The notes beneath the pieces were generated by a model. The model ran no database searches. It saw nothing but the letters and a program-made list of their open reading frames with translations, and had not been told where the DNA came from. A stretch of DNA of 64,000 bases from Ga0077548 sp035440445. Lineage in GTDB: Bacteria > Pseudomonadota > Alphaproteobacteria > Rhizobiales > Xanthobacteraceae. This document shows, piece by piece, positions 1 through 8,826 of this stretch. A program made the position numbers and the translations under genes. The stretch is taken from assembly GCA_035440445.1 (NCBI GenBank), contig DAORMJ010000015.1, positions 1 to 64,000 on the forward strand, given 5' to 3'. Numbering within the stretch: the first letter of the stretch is position 1; each line of letters begins with the position of its first letter.

Positions 1-457
1 CGACAAAGGTCTCGTAGGTGCCCTGCACGATGCCCTGCGAGCCGATGTAGATCCACGAGCCCGCGGTCATCTGGCCGTACATCATGAGGCCCTTGCGATC
101 GAGCTCATGGAAATGATCCCAGGTGCCCCAGTGCGGCACGAGGTTCGAGTTCGCAATCAAGACGCGCGGTGCATCCGCGTGCGTACGCAGAACGGCGACC
201 GGCTTGCCGGATTGCACGATCAGCGTCTCATCGGCTTCAAGCTTGCGCAGTGCCGCGGTGATGCGGTCGAAGCTTTCCCAGTCGCGCGCGGCGCGGCCGA
301 TGCCGCCATAGACGACGAGTTCGTTCGGCCGTTCCGCGACGTCGGGGTCAAGGTTGTTCATCAGCATGCGAAGCGGAGCTTCGGTGAGCCAGCTTTTCGC
401 CGAAAGTTCGGGCCCGTGCGGCGCACGGATCACGCGCGCATTATCGATTCTTGTCAT
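1..457 (-). CDS. hutU: Urocanate hydratase, N-terminal part (gene runs off window)
   Basis: Urocanate hydratase adds water to urocanate to give imidazolonepropionate, step two of histidine breakdown, in the cytosol with tightly bound NAD. About 152 residues are visible. They begin MTRIDNARVI and contain the family blocks YGGIGRAARDWESF, ANSNLVP and MTAGSWIYIGSQGIVQGTYE. The ATG at 457 follows a purine-rich stretch, and hutG ends 14 bases upstream, so it is the third gene of a hutI-hutG-hutU operon. The C-terminal three quarters, including the NAD site, lie outside the window. Family assignment is near certain. Confidence 0.95.
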   Translation of the reverse strand, partial: MTRIDNARVIRAPHGPELSAKSWLTEAPLRMLMNNLDPDVAERPNELVVYGGIGRAARDWESFDRITAALRKLEADETLIVQSGKPVAVLRTHADAPRVLIANSNLVPHWGTWDHFHELDRKGLMMYGQMTAGSWIYIGSQGIVQGTYETFV

Positions 458-470
458 GGTTTCCTCGTTC

Positions 471-1283
471 TCAAGACTTTGCGAATTGAATGCAGGTTTT
501 CAGGATTTCGTGGAGCGTCGCGCGCATCGCAGCGGCTTTTCGATCGTCATACGTGGACGGCCAGTCTGTCTCGCTGACGTGCCCAAGCGGCTCCTGCATG
601 TAGCTGCGGCAGGCGAGTTCCATCTGCACTGCGTGCACGCCTTCCGATGGCTTACCGAAATTGCGGGTGATGAAGCCGCCTTTGAAGCGGCCGTTGACGA
701 TATGACTGAACCCGGCAGCTTGCGCGTGTCCGGCGATTGCTTCGGCCAATGTGGGATCGCAACTCGCGCCGGAATTCGTGCCGATGTTCATTTCCGGCAG
801 CGTGCCCTCGAACAGGCGCGGGATCACGGAACGGATCGAATGGCAGTCATAGAGCACGATCTTGCCGTGCGACTTCCGCAGGCGTGCGATCTCGTTGCCG
901 AGTGCCGCGTGATAAGGGTCGAAGAATGCTTCGCGGCGCTGCGCGATGGCCGCGGCATCGAGTACCGCGGATTTGTAGAGCGCTTCGCCGTCGAACGTCG
1001 TGGTCGGACAGAGTTCGGTCGTCGCCTGTCCGGGGTAGAGCGAAACACCGGAAGGATCGCGATTGACATCGATCACGGTTCTGGAGATCGCCGTGTGAAT
1101 GATGGTGGCGTCTAGCTCTGCCGCGAAATCGTAAAGCCGGTCGATCCACCAGTCCGCATCCTTGCGTGCAAGCCAGGGGCTCACGAGATCCCGGTCGAAG
1201 GGCGCCGGGATTTCCGTGCCGGTATGCGGCAGAGAAAGAATCAGCGGAGCATCGCCGCGGCGGACCGTCAGCCAGTCGTTCAT
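471..1283 (-). CDS. hutG: N-formylglutamate deformylase
   Basis: Hydrolyses N-formylglutamate to glutamate and formate, the last step of the HutF/HutG branch of histidine catabolism. The product is 270 residues. Near the N-terminus it has LSLPHTGTEIP, then DVNRDPSGVSLYPG, DCHSIRS and NGRFKGGFITR, the metal- and substrate-binding blocks of the N-formylglutamate amidohydrolase family. The chosen ATG at 1283 overlaps the hutI stop (ATGA). A longer frame back to 1307 would run further into hutI and has no added homology that I recognise. Presence of hutF in the same cluster supports the formylglutamate-specific role. Confidence 0.93.
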   Translation of the reverse strand: MNDWLTVRRGDAPLILSLPHTGTEIPAPFDRDLVSPWLARKDADWWIDRLYDFAAELDATIIHTAISRTVIDVNRDPSGVSLYPGQATTELCPTTTFDGEALYKSAVLDAAAIAQRREAFFDPYHAALGNEIARLRKSHGKIVLYDCHSIRSVIPRLFEGTLPEMNIGTNSGASCDPTLAEAIAGHAQAAGFSHIVNGRFKGGFITRNFGKPSEGVHAVQMELACRSYMQEPLGHVSETDWPSTYDDRKAAAMRATLHEILKTCIQFAKS

Positions 1284-2479
1284 TGGCCGCTCCACACGCG
1301 CTGCCACAGCGGATTAAAGCCGATGCGGTACACCAGTTCTGCGGGGCGTTCGATTTCCCAGATCGCAAGATCGCAGCGTTTGCCCGGCTCGATCGTGCCG
1401 ATGTCGGTGCGCCCGAGTGCTTTGGCTGCGTTGCGGGTAACGCCGGTAATGACTTCGTCGACAGTCATCCGGAACAGCGTGGCCGCCATGTTCATCGTCA
1501 TAAGCAGGGAGGTCGCGGGCGAACTGCCGGGATTGCAGTCGGTTGCGACCGCCATCGCGGTGCCGTGCTTGCGGAAGAGTTCGATCGGCGGAAACTGTTT
1601 CTCGCGTATGGTGTAGGCAGCAACCGGCAACATGACCGCGACCGTGCCGCTCTTTGCCATCGCGCTGGCACCTTCCTCGTCGGTATATTCAAGATGATCG
1701 GCGGAAAGGGCAGCATAGTCGGCCGCGAGCTTCGCCCCGTGCAGATTGGAAAGCTGATCGGCATGCAGCTTCACGGGCAGCTTCGCAGCTTTCGCGGCAT
1801 CGAACACGCGAGCGGTCTGTTCGGTTGAAAAAGCAATGCCTTCGCAGAAAGCATCAACCGCATCAGCAAGCCCTTCCGAAGCGAGTTCCGGGATCATTGC
1901 GCAGACGAGATCGATGTATTTGTCTTTGTCGGTGAATTCGGCTGGAAGGGCGTGCGCGCCGAGAAACGTCGTCACGACATCGACGGAACGCTCTTTGCCA
2001 AGGCGGCGGGCCGCCCGAAGCATCCGCTTCTCGGTGTCGGTGTCGAGGCCGTAGCCCGACTTCACTTCTAGGGTCGTAACACCTTCGGCAAGCAGATGAT
2101 CGAGGCGGCGCAGCGCGCTCTTTACCAGCGCGTCTTCGTCATCGGCGCGGGTCGCCTTGACGGTGGAAACGATGCCGCCGCCGGCGCGCGCGATTTCTTC
2201 ATAGGTCGCGCCGGCCAGCCGCAATTCGAATTCGTGCGCGCGATTGCCGCCGTGAACAATATGCGTATGGCAGTCGATAAGACCGGGCGTCACCCAGCGG
2301 CCGTCGAGTTCGATGCGTTTCGCTGCATTCCATCCGGCAGGTAAGGCAGATTGCGGGCCGCAATAGGCAATTTTGCCATCAAGCGAAGCAATCGCGCCGT
2401 TTTCTACGATCCCGAGACCTTCCCGGGATGGATCGAGCGTGGCGATGCGCGCGTTCAGCCAGATCGTATCGAATTTCAT
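1280..2479 (-). CDS. hutI: Imidazolonepropionase
   Basis: Opens the imidazolone ring of 4-imidazolone-5-propionate to give N-formiminoglutamate. It is a 399-residue amidohydrolase-superfamily protein, normal for HutI. Visible metal and substrate motifs are DCHTHIVHGGNR (HxH pair), KLHADQLSN, SADHLEY and ATDCNPGS (catalytic Asp). It is first in the leftward operon hutI-hutG-hutU. Its start faces hutF across about 120 bases that carry a HutC-type operator, so it is probably repressed by HutC and induced by urocanate. Confidence 0.95.
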   Translation of the reverse strand: MKFDTIWLNARIATLDPSREGLGIVENGAIASLDGKIAYCGPQSALPAGWNAAKRIELDGRWVTPGLIDCHTHIVHGGNRAHEFELRLAGATYEEIARAGGGIVSTVKATRADDEDALVKSALRRLDHLLAEGVTTLEVKSGYGLDTDTEKRMLRAARRLGKERSVDVVTTFLGAHALPAEFTDKDKYIDLVCAMIPELASEGLADAVDAFCEGIAFSTEQTARVFDAAKAAKLPVKLHADQLSNLHGAKLAADYAALSADHLEYTDEEGASAMAKSGTVAVMLPVAAYTIREKQFPPIELFRKHGTAMAVATDCNPGSSPATSLLMTMNMAATLFRMTVDEVITGVTRNAAKALGRTDIGTIEPGKRCDLAIWEIERPAELVYRIGFNPLWQRVWSGQ

Positions 2480-2532
2480 CGAAAGCCCTCAGCCGCTGCC
2501 GGGCGCCGCAAGCGATCCGGCCCCGGTTATAT

Positions 2533-2542
2533 TGTATATACA
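2533..2542. promoter_or_regulatory. HutC-type operator
   Basis: TGTATATACA is a perfect 10-base palindrome lying in the only intergenic space between divergent hutI and hutF. Known HutC (GntR/HutC subfamily) operators centre on TGTATATACA, so this is most likely where the HutC encoded at 3961-4716 represses both arms. The repressor assignment is inference; the palindrome is directly visible. Confidence 0.85.
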
Positions 2543-2600
2543 TAATTGCAGGGCGCGCGCCAATTGTCTATGATGGCTGATCCTCACCGGCACCGAATCC

Positions 2601-3968
2601 ATGAAATCCCACACGGTTTTTTTCGATCACGCCTTTCTCCCCGAAGGTTGGCGCAGAAATGTCAGGATCTCGCTGTCGGGAGCCCGTATCGCCTCCGTTG
2701 AAGCCGATGCGACGCCAGCAAGCGGCGAGCGTATCGCCGGGATTGCGTTGCCGGGAATGCCGAACGTGCATTGCCATTCGTTTCAGCGCGCGATGGCGGG
2801 TCTCGCCGAACGCCGGGGCCCCGCGAACGACAGTTTCTGGACGTGGCGCGAGATCATGTATCGCTTTCTCGATCGCCTGACGCCGGAAGATGTCGAGGCG
2901 ATCACCGCTTTCGCCTACATGGAAATGCTCGAGCGCGGCTTCACCGCGGTCGGGGAGTTTCATTATCTGCACCATGCGCCGGATGGCTCGCCTTATGCCG
3001 ATCTCGGTGAGATGGCGGCGCGCATCGCCGGTGGCGCAAAGCAGACTGGTATCGGTCTCACGATGCTGCCGTCGCTCTATCGTTACGGCACGTTCGGCGG
3101 TGTGCCCGCGCATCCGGGGCAGCGCCGGTTTCTGAATACGCCGGATCGCTTCAACGCACTGGTCGCGCGCACGCGCGAAATTGTTTCCTCCGATCCTTCG
3201 ATCAATGTCGGCATTGCTCCGCACTCGCTGCGTGCCGTCTCGCCCGACGATATGCGGGTCGTGGTTGAGGCCTCGCCGGAAGGTCCTATCCATATCCATG
3301 CCGCAGAACAGGTGAAGGAAGTTGAGGACTGCGTGGCGTGGTCCGGCAAACGGCCGGTCGAGTGGCTGCTCGATGAAATGCGGGCCGGGAAACGCTGGTG
3401 CCTCATTCACACGACGCACATGACGGATGACGAAACCACGCGGCTCGCGCGCGCGGGAGCGGTTGCAGGGCTTTGTCCGCTAACCGAAGCCTCGCTGGGC
3501 GACGGCATCTTCAGCGCCGAAAAATACTTGCCCGCAGACGGGCGTTTCGGGATCGGGACGGATTCCAATATCGACATCGATGCGGCGCTCGAACTGCGCC
3601 AGCTTGAATATAGCCAAAGGCTGAAACATCGGGGCCGCAACATGATTGCGACCATCGAAGGCGAGTCGAACGGCAAGCGGCTCTTTTCCGAAGCGCTGCG
3701 CGGCGGCGCGCAGGCGCTCGACCGGCCGATCGGCAGCCTGGAAGCAGGCAAGCGCGCGGATATCGTGGTGCTTGATGAAACGCATCCTGACTTCGCTTCG
3801 GCTGGTGTCGATCGTTGGCTGGATGCATGGATTTTCGTGGCCGGTCGAAGTGCTGTGCAGCGCGTGATGGCGGGTGGCGAATGGGTCGTGAAAGACGGTC
3901 AGCATGTCCGCCGCGAAAGCATCCGCGCAAATTACAATGCTGCGCTGAAGGGACTCGCGCATGGCTAA
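2601..3968 (+). CDS. hutF: Formimidoylglutamate deiminase
   Basis: Deiminates N-formiminoglutamate to N-formylglutamate and ammonia, feeding HutG. It is a 455-residue amidohydrolase-superfamily enzyme. Metal-site motifs seen in order are NVHCHSFQRAMAG, IHAAEQVKEV, LIHTTHMTDDE and GIGTDSNI. Length and motifs fit HutF rather than the related guanine deaminases. It diverges from hutI and overlaps hutC by eight bases, so hutF and hutC form one unit. Confidence 0.94.
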   Translation: MKSHTVFFDHAFLPEGWRRNVRISLSGARIASVEADATPASGERIAGIALPGMPNVHCHSFQRAMAGLAERRGPANDSFWTWREIMYRFLDRLTPEDVEAITAFAYMEMLERGFTAVGEFHYLHHAPDGSPYADLGEMAARIAGGAKQTGIGLTMLPSLYRYGTFGGVPAHPGQRRFLNTPDRFNALVARTREIVSSDPSINVGIAPHSLRAVSPDDMRVVVEASPEGPIHIHAAEQVKEVEDCVAWSGKRPVEWLLDEMRAGKRWCLIHTTHMTDDETTRLARAGAVAGLCPLTEASLGDGIFSAEKYLPADGRFGIGTDSNIDIDAALELRQLEYSQRLKHRGRNMIATIEGESNGKRLFSEALRGGAQALDRPIGSLEAGKRADIVVLDETHPDFASAGVDRWLDAWIFVAGRSAVQRVMAGGEWVVKDGQHVRRESIRANYNAALKGLAHG

Positions 3969-4716
3969 GACGGCGCGAAAGACGACTACCGTGCGCGGGG
4001 ACGCCCTGCCGCGTTATGCGCAAATCCGGCGCGCGCTTGAGTCGGAAATTCTTTCCGGCGCGTGGCCGCCGGGCCACCGTGTTCCTTCGGAACACGAGTT
4101 GCTCAGCCGCTATCGCTGTTCTCGGATGACTGTGAACAAAGCACTGAGCGCGCTTGCCGCCTCAGGGATGATCGTGCGCAGACGGCGTTGGGGGAGCTTT
4201 GTCTCCGCGCCGAGCGGCCGCAACGTTCTGCAGATCCAGGACATCGAGCAGGACGCCCTGCACGCCGGGCGCGATTACCGGATGCAGCTCATGCAGCGCT
4301 CCGAGCGCAAAGCGACCAAGCGCGATGCGGAGCTGTTGCAGGGTACGCCCGGCATGCCCGTGCTGTTTTTGCAATGTCTTCACTATGTCGACGAACGGCC
4401 ATGGATGCTGGAGGACCGGTTGATCAGTCTCGCCGCGGTGCCGGCGGCGCGCAGGGCCGACTTTTCCAAGCGCTCGCCGGGCTCATGGTTGCTTGAGAAA
4501 GTGCCATGGAGCCACGCGGAGCACGAAATCCGGGCCGTCAATGCGTCCGGAACGGTCGCAAAGGCGCTCGGTATTGCCGAGGGGTTCGCATGCCTGGTGG
4601 TCGAGCGGCGCACGGCGCACAGAGGAAAAGCGATCACGCATGTCGTGCTTTGCTATCCCGGTGATCGTCACAAGCTGACGGCGAGTTTCGATCCTTCAGG
4701 CGCCGCGGAACAATAG
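3961..4716 (+). CDS. hutC: Histidine utilisation repressor, GntR/HutC family
   Basis: A 251-residue transcription factor. Residues about 15-80 form the GntR winged helix (YAQIRRALESEI, PSEHELLSRY, SRMTVNKALSAL, GMIVRRRRWGSF). Residues about 100-245 match a UTRA effector domain, which in HutC binds urocanate. The start overlaps the hutF stop by eight bases, so it is translationally coupled and probably autoregulated through the operator at 2533-2542. Confidence 0.9.
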   Translation: MAKTARKTTTVRGDALPRYAQIRRALESEILSGAWPPGHRVPSEHELLSRYRCSRMTVNKALSALAASGMIVRRRRWGSFVSAPSGRNVLQIQDIEQDALHAGRDYRMQLMQRSERKATKRDAELLQGTPGMPVLFLQCLHYVDERPWMLEDRLISLAAVPAARRADFSKRSPGSWLLEKVPWSHAEHEIRAVNASGTVAKALGIAEGFACLVVERRTAHRGKAITHVVLCYPGDRHKLTASFDPSGAAEQ

Positions 4717-4726
4717 CGCCTCGCCA

Positions 4727-5881
4727 TCAGCGCTTGAAGGGCCATGTGAGCTGCGCCCCGAACTCGGCGGGTACCGGATCGCCTTTGATACCAACTTCAG
4801 GAGGCCAGGAGCCGTCGGGCGGAAGGTGGTAGGTGCCGAACAGGCGGTCGATCCAGGGAAAATGGATCGCGAAATTCTTGTCGATCGGCCTTTCCGCGTG
4901 ATGCCAGTGATGAAAACGCGGTGTGACGAGAACCTGCTCCAGCCACTTCAGCCGCCATCGCATGTTGACATGAATAAAGGTCGCCTGTGCCGCGACGATG
5001 CCGAGCCAGATATAAAGTGCCTGCTCGGCGAAGCCGATGACGAATAGCGGCACGAGAATGAATGCGCGCGTCACGACTGTATCCACGACATGGAGTCGAG
5101 AACCTGCAAGCCAGTCCATGTCGCGGGAAGAGTGGTGGATCGCGTGGAACGGCCAGGCCCAGCGAATGCGATGAAAGCTTCTATGCACCCAGTATTGCGT
5201 CAGATCGGCCACGATCATGATGAGCACGATCTGGGCGGCAATCGGTAGGCTTTTCACCTGCAGGCCGAATGCCTGGGCCTGCCATGCCTGCGAGACGAGT
5301 GTTGCCGGCAGCAGCGTGAAAAAAGTCAGTAGCTCCACGGCGACATGGCTCACGATGAAATAAATGCCGTCGGTAGTCCATCCGGGGCGGAACGTGCCCT
5401 GTTCGGGCTTCAAGGGAAAAAGACGTTCCAGCGGGACGAACACCAGGCTTAGAAGCACCACATTCAAAACCAGCCAGTCGATCCCGAGATGCACCGGGGC
5501 CTGACGCTGCGTTTCGATTTCGACGCCGGCTCCGCCAAGAATGACCGCGCCGCAGGTCATCGCCATGCCCGCGAGGCCGAGCCGCTTGCTCGGCCGCAAG
5601 AGCAGGTTCAGCGCGGAGAAGAAAAAGGCGGCAACGATGGCAAGCGTCAGCAGACCGCGCATCACGTTGACAGGGTAGTGCGCTCTCAACTCGTTGACGG
5701 CCAGCCACTCGTGAAAGTGAAATACCAGCACGGCACAAAACGATCCGGCGCCAAGCAGGAGCCCGATCAGACCTGAGAACCAACCTGAGCCGAAATGCTG
5801 CGGGCCGTGGTCTCCCAGAACCCGCTCAAACCACAGGTCCAGCCGGGTGTGACTTCGCTTCGGGGTGAGCGAGGAACGCAT
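4727..5881 (-). CDS. Sterol desaturase / fatty acid hydroxylase family membrane protein
   Basis: An integral membrane di-iron oxygenase-family protein of about 384 residues. The histidine clusters of the superfamily are visible: HRSFH, HAIHHSS and HHWHH, between several hydrophobic segments. An N-terminal region of about four membrane spans precedes the catalytic domain. The substrate cannot be read from sequence; sterols, hopanoids, fatty acids and alkylglycerols are used by relatives. The ATG at 5881 is preferred over an in-frame ATG at 5950 because the extra 23 residues are polar, Arg-rich and unlike the family. It converges on hutC with a ten-base gap. Confidence 0.8.
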   Translation of the reverse strand: MRSSLTPKRSHTRLDLWFERVLGDHGPQHFGSGWFSGLIGLLLGAGSFCAVLVFHFHEWLAVNELRAHYPVNVMRGLLTLAIVAAFFFSALNLLLRPSKRLGLAGMAMTCGAVILGGAGVEIETQRQAPVHLGIDWLVLNVVLLSLVFVPLERLFPLKPEQGTFRPGWTTDGIYFIVSHVAVELLTFFTLLPATLVSQAWQAQAFGLQVKSLPIAAQIVLIMIVADLTQYWVHRSFHRIRWAWPFHAIHHSSRDMDWLAGSRLHVVDTVVTRAFILVPLFVIGFAEQALYIWLGIVAAQATFIHVNMRWRLKWLEQVLVTPRFHHWHHAERPIDKNFAIHFPWIDRLFGTYHLPPDGSWPPEVGIKGDPVPAEFGAQLTWPFKR

Positions 5882-5976
5882 CGCATCAGCGTGGCCGACA
5901 CTTTTTTGTTTGGCAAGCACATGCCGCAGTTGCGCACGCCGCCAGCGCATTCCTGTTTGCGCTGCGCGAATTCAAG

Positions 5977-5986
5977 CAAGCGCTTG
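5977..5986. promoter_or_regulatory. Palindrome CAAGCGCTTG upstream of the first Liv operon
   Basis: The 238-base space between the desaturase start and livH holds the perfect palindrome CAAGCGCTTG, embedded in the wider inverted repeat TCAAG-N6-CTTGA. It overlaps a possible -35 element TTGACT (5984-5989), with a weak TAGCCT at 6006. It could be the operator of the TetR regulator encoded at 12776-13452. That link is inference only, and no second copy was seen in the cluster. Confidence 0.35.
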
Positions 5987-6119
5987 ACTAAATATTTTTG
6001 CGCGGTAGCCTTTTTGCGCAAGGCGGGACCGAGAATCCCGCCTGCAACTGCGACAAGACCGGAAAACCGGCTGGCGCAGCATTAAGGCGGCAAAGATCGC
6101 CAAGGCGAGGGGAGGACGC

Positions 6120-6992
6120 GTGACGGATTTCGCGCAGCAATTGATCAATGGCGCAGCGGCGGGCTGTATCTATGGCCTGATCGCGCTGGGTTTTGTGCTG
6201 ATCTATAAAGCGACCGAAATGGTCAACTTCGCGCAGGGCGATCTTATGATGCTCGGCGCGTTCGTCGCGTTGAGTCTAATCGCCGGTGCGGGCCTTAATT
6301 ACTGGCTCGCGTTCGCGGGCGCGATCGCGGTGATGGCGATCTTCGGCTATCTGCTCGACGCAATCGTGCTGCGCCGCGTGATCGGCCAGCCACAATTTGC
6401 GATCGTGATGCTGACGATCGGTCTCGGCTTCGTATTCCGCTCTGCCGCTTCGATGATCTGGGGCACGGAAACGCGCGGGTTCGAGACGCCCTTCACCGGC
6501 GGCGTCGTGAAGTTCGGCAATATCGTGATTGCCGACGTGAACATCTCGATCATTGTCGGAACCGCGCTGCTCTGCCTCGCTCTTTACTTGTTCTTCCGCT
6601 TCACGCGCGTCGGCATCGCCATGCAGGCGGTGTCGCAGAACCAGCTTGCGGCCTACTACATGGGCATTCCGGTGAAGCGCATCTTCTCGCTGATCTGGGC
6701 GATTTCCGCGGGTGTCGCGGCGGTGGCCGGTATTCTGCTCGCGCCGGTTGTGCTGATCGACGTCAATATTGGTCTGATCGGGTTGAAGGCTTTTGCGGCC
6801 GCGGTGCTCGGTGGGTTTGGCTCGATTCCGGGTGCTGTCGTCGGCGGCATCATCATCGGCATTATCGAGCAGTTCTCCGGCATCTATCTGAAAGAAGGCT
6901 TCAAGGATATCGCGGCCTATGCCGTGATCCTCGCGGTGCTCATCTTCTATCCGCAGGGCATGTTCGGTGCGGTCGGAAGGAAGCGGGTTTAA
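6120..6992 (+). CDS. livH: Branched-chain amino acid-type ABC transporter permease LivH
   Basis: Inner-membrane permease of a HAAT-family importer, 290 residues with about eight hydrophobic segments. The N-terminus has IYGLIALGFVLIYKATEMVNFAQGD, the LivH block; a later loop holds GLKAFAAAVLGGFGSIPGA, the ATPase-coupling motif. GTG start at 6120 is preceded by GAGGGGAGG at a suitable distance. First gene of the unit livH-livM-livG-livF-ligase-livK. Since a CoA ligase sits inside the unit, the substrate is more likely a carboxylic acid than leucine. Confidence 0.9.
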   Translation: MTDFAQQLINGAAAGCIYGLIALGFVLIYKATEMVNFAQGDLMMLGAFVALSLIAGAGLNYWLAFAGAIAVMAIFGYLLDAIVLRRVIGQPQFAIVMLTIGLGFVFRSAASMIWGTETRGFETPFTGGVVKFGNIVIADVNISIIVGTALLCLALYLFFRFTRVGIAMQAVSQNQLAAYYMGIPVKRIFSLIWAISAGVAAVAGILLAPVVLIDVNIGLIGLKAFAAAVLGGFGSIPGAVVGGIIIGIIEQFSGIYLKEGFKDIAAYAVILAVLIFYPQGMFGAVGRKRV

Positions 6993-6994
6993 TC

Positions 6995-8071
6995 ATGCGC
7001 TTCCAGTTCAAGACACGCTACGAACAGGACATCGATCTCTTCCGGGATAACGTCGACAAATTCTGGTACGGTGCGCTCGCGATCGCGCTTCTGGCTGCGC
7101 CGCTTCTGCTGCATGAATTCTGGGTCGGCGAGCTGACCTATGTCTTCATCCTCGCGATCGCTGGCGTCGGACTGATGATCCTGACCGGCTATACCGGGCT
7201 CGTTTCGCTCGGCCATGCTGCGTTTCTCGGCATCGGCGCCTATACGCATGCGGTGCTTCTGAAGATGGGTTTGCCCGTCGTTGTCACCGTACCGGCGGCG
7301 ACGCTGCTCTCGGCGCTGTTCGGCGCGATGATCGGCTTTCCGGCGCTGCGGCTCACGGGCGTCTATCTTGCGATTGCGACGCTGGCTTTCGCCTTCATCG
7401 TGGAACAGGCGCTGTCGCGCTGGGATAGCGTAACAGGGGGCTTTGCCGGCTTTGCCGTGCCGAAGCCTGAGATTTTCGGCATCACGATCACGGATACGGT
7501 GCCGTTCTACTTCATCTCGCTCTTGTTTCTGGTTTTCGCGATCTGGGCGACCCTGAACGTGCTGCGCTCGCCGGTTGGCCGCGCCTTCGTTGCGATCCGC
7601 GATAGCGAGATCGCGGCGCAGTCGACGGGCGTCAATCTTGCAGCCTACAAGACGCTGGCTTTCGCCATGTCGGCAGGCCTCACGGGTCTCGCCGGTACGC
7701 TTTTCGCACACAAGATCAGCTTTCTTGCGCCGGATGCTTTCAACATCATCCTGTCGATCCAGCTTTTGCTCATGGTCGTGGTCGGAGGGCTCGGCTCGAT
7801 CCACGGCGCGATTTTCGGAGCAGTCTTTGTCGGCGCGCTGCCGCAGTTGATTGCGATCCTGCGCGACTATCTGCCGGGCTCGATTGCGCGACAGCCCGGG
7901 CTTGAGCCCGGCATCTTCGGCATGATCCTCGTGCTCTTTATTCTGTTCGAGCCGCTCGGGATTTACGGACGCTGGCGCAAGATCAAGCTCTATTTCTCGC
8001 TGTTTCCGCTTTACAAGCGCGCGACCTTCAGGCGCCAGAAGTCCTATACCAAGTCGGAGCGCTTCCGGTGA
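6995..8071 (+). CDS. livM: Branched-chain amino acid-type ABC transporter permease LivM
   Basis: Second permease of the importer, 358 residues with about ten membrane spans. It has the LivM blocks LTGYTGLVSLGHAAFLGIGAY and, near the C-terminus, VVGGLGSIHGAIFGA for docking the ATPase. It starts two bases after livH and overlaps livG by four bases, so it is translationally coupled. A charged cytoplasmic N-terminus of about 25 residues is typical of this subgroup. Confidence 0.9.
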   Translation: MRFQFKTRYEQDIDLFRDNVDKFWYGALAIALLAAPLLLHEFWVGELTYVFILAIAGVGLMILTGYTGLVSLGHAAFLGIGAYTHAVLLKMGLPVVVTVPAATLLSALFGAMIGFPALRLTGVYLAIATLAFAFIVEQALSRWDSVTGGFAGFAVPKPEIFGITITDTVPFYFISLLFLVFAIWATLNVLRSPVGRAFVAIRDSEIAAQSTGVNLAAYKTLAFAMSAGLTGLAGTLFAHKISFLAPDAFNIILSIQLLLMVVVGGLGSIHGAIFGAVFVGALPQLIAILRDYLPGSIARQPGLEPGIFGMILVLFILFEPLGIYGRWRKIKLYFSLFPLYKRATFRRQKSYTKSERFR

Positions 8072-8826
8072 ACCTGTTCGAAGCGAAAGACGTTGCAGTT
8101 CAGTTCGGCGGCATTCGCGCGGTCGATGGCGTGAGCTTCGCCGTGGAGAAGGGCAAGGTCTTCACCATCATCGGTCCGAACGGCGCCGGCAAGACCACGC
8201 TGTTTAACCTGATCAGCCGCATCTACGATCCGTCGCAAGGTTCGCTGCATTTTGCAGGAAGCGAGATTACTAAAGTGCCGCCCCACAAGGTCGCGGCGCT
8301 CGGAATTGCGCGGACGTTCCAGAACATAGAGCTATTCGAGCATGCGACGGTTTTGCAGAATTTGTTGCTCGGCCGTCATGCGCATCGCAAAAGCAACCTC
8401 GTCTCGGAGATTTTCTTCACGCCTTCCGTGAAGCGCATGGAAGTCGAGCATCGCGAGAAGGCCGAGGCGGTGATCGATTTCCTCGATCTCGAACATTATC
8501 GCGACAGCCTCGTTGGCGGCCTGCCTTACGGTGTCCGGAAAGTGGTCGAGCTTGGTCGCGCGCTTTGCACCGAGCCCAAGCTTTTGCTGCTCGACGAGCC
8601 GTCATCCGGTCTCAACACCGAAGAGACCGAGGACATGGCGTTCTGGATTCACGACATCAAGAACGATCTCGGCATCACCGTGCTGATGGTCGAGCACGAC
8701 ATGGCGCTGGTGAGCGAGGTTTCCGACGAAGTGCTTGCGCTCAATTACGGCCGCGTGCTTGCGACCGGAACACCGCGCGAGGTGCAGGAGCATCCCGAAG
8801 TCGTCAAAGCCTATCTGGGGACATGA
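8068..8826 (+). CDS. livG: Branched-chain amino acid-type ABC transporter ATPase LivG
   Basis: Cytoplasmic ATPase, 252 residues. Walker A GPNGAGKTT, Q-loop region RTFQNIELFEH, Walker B LLLLDEPSSGLN and the H-loop VEHDM are present, and the signature position reads LPYGVRK, as usual in LivG. GTG start at 8068 overlaps livM (GTGA). It pairs with LivF to power LivHM. Confidence 0.92.
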   Translation: MNLFEAKDVAVQFGGIRAVDGVSFAVEKGKVFTIIGPNGAGKTTLFNLISRIYDPSQGSLHFAGSEITKVPPHKVAALGIARTFQNIELFEHATVLQNLLLGRHAHRKSNLVSEIFFTPSVKRMEVEHREKAEAVIDFLDLEHYRDSLVGGLPYGVRKVVELGRALCTEPKLLLLDEPSSGLNTEETEDMAFWIHDIKNDLGITVLMVEHDMALVSEVSDEVLALNYGRVLATGTPREVQEHPEVVKAYLGT

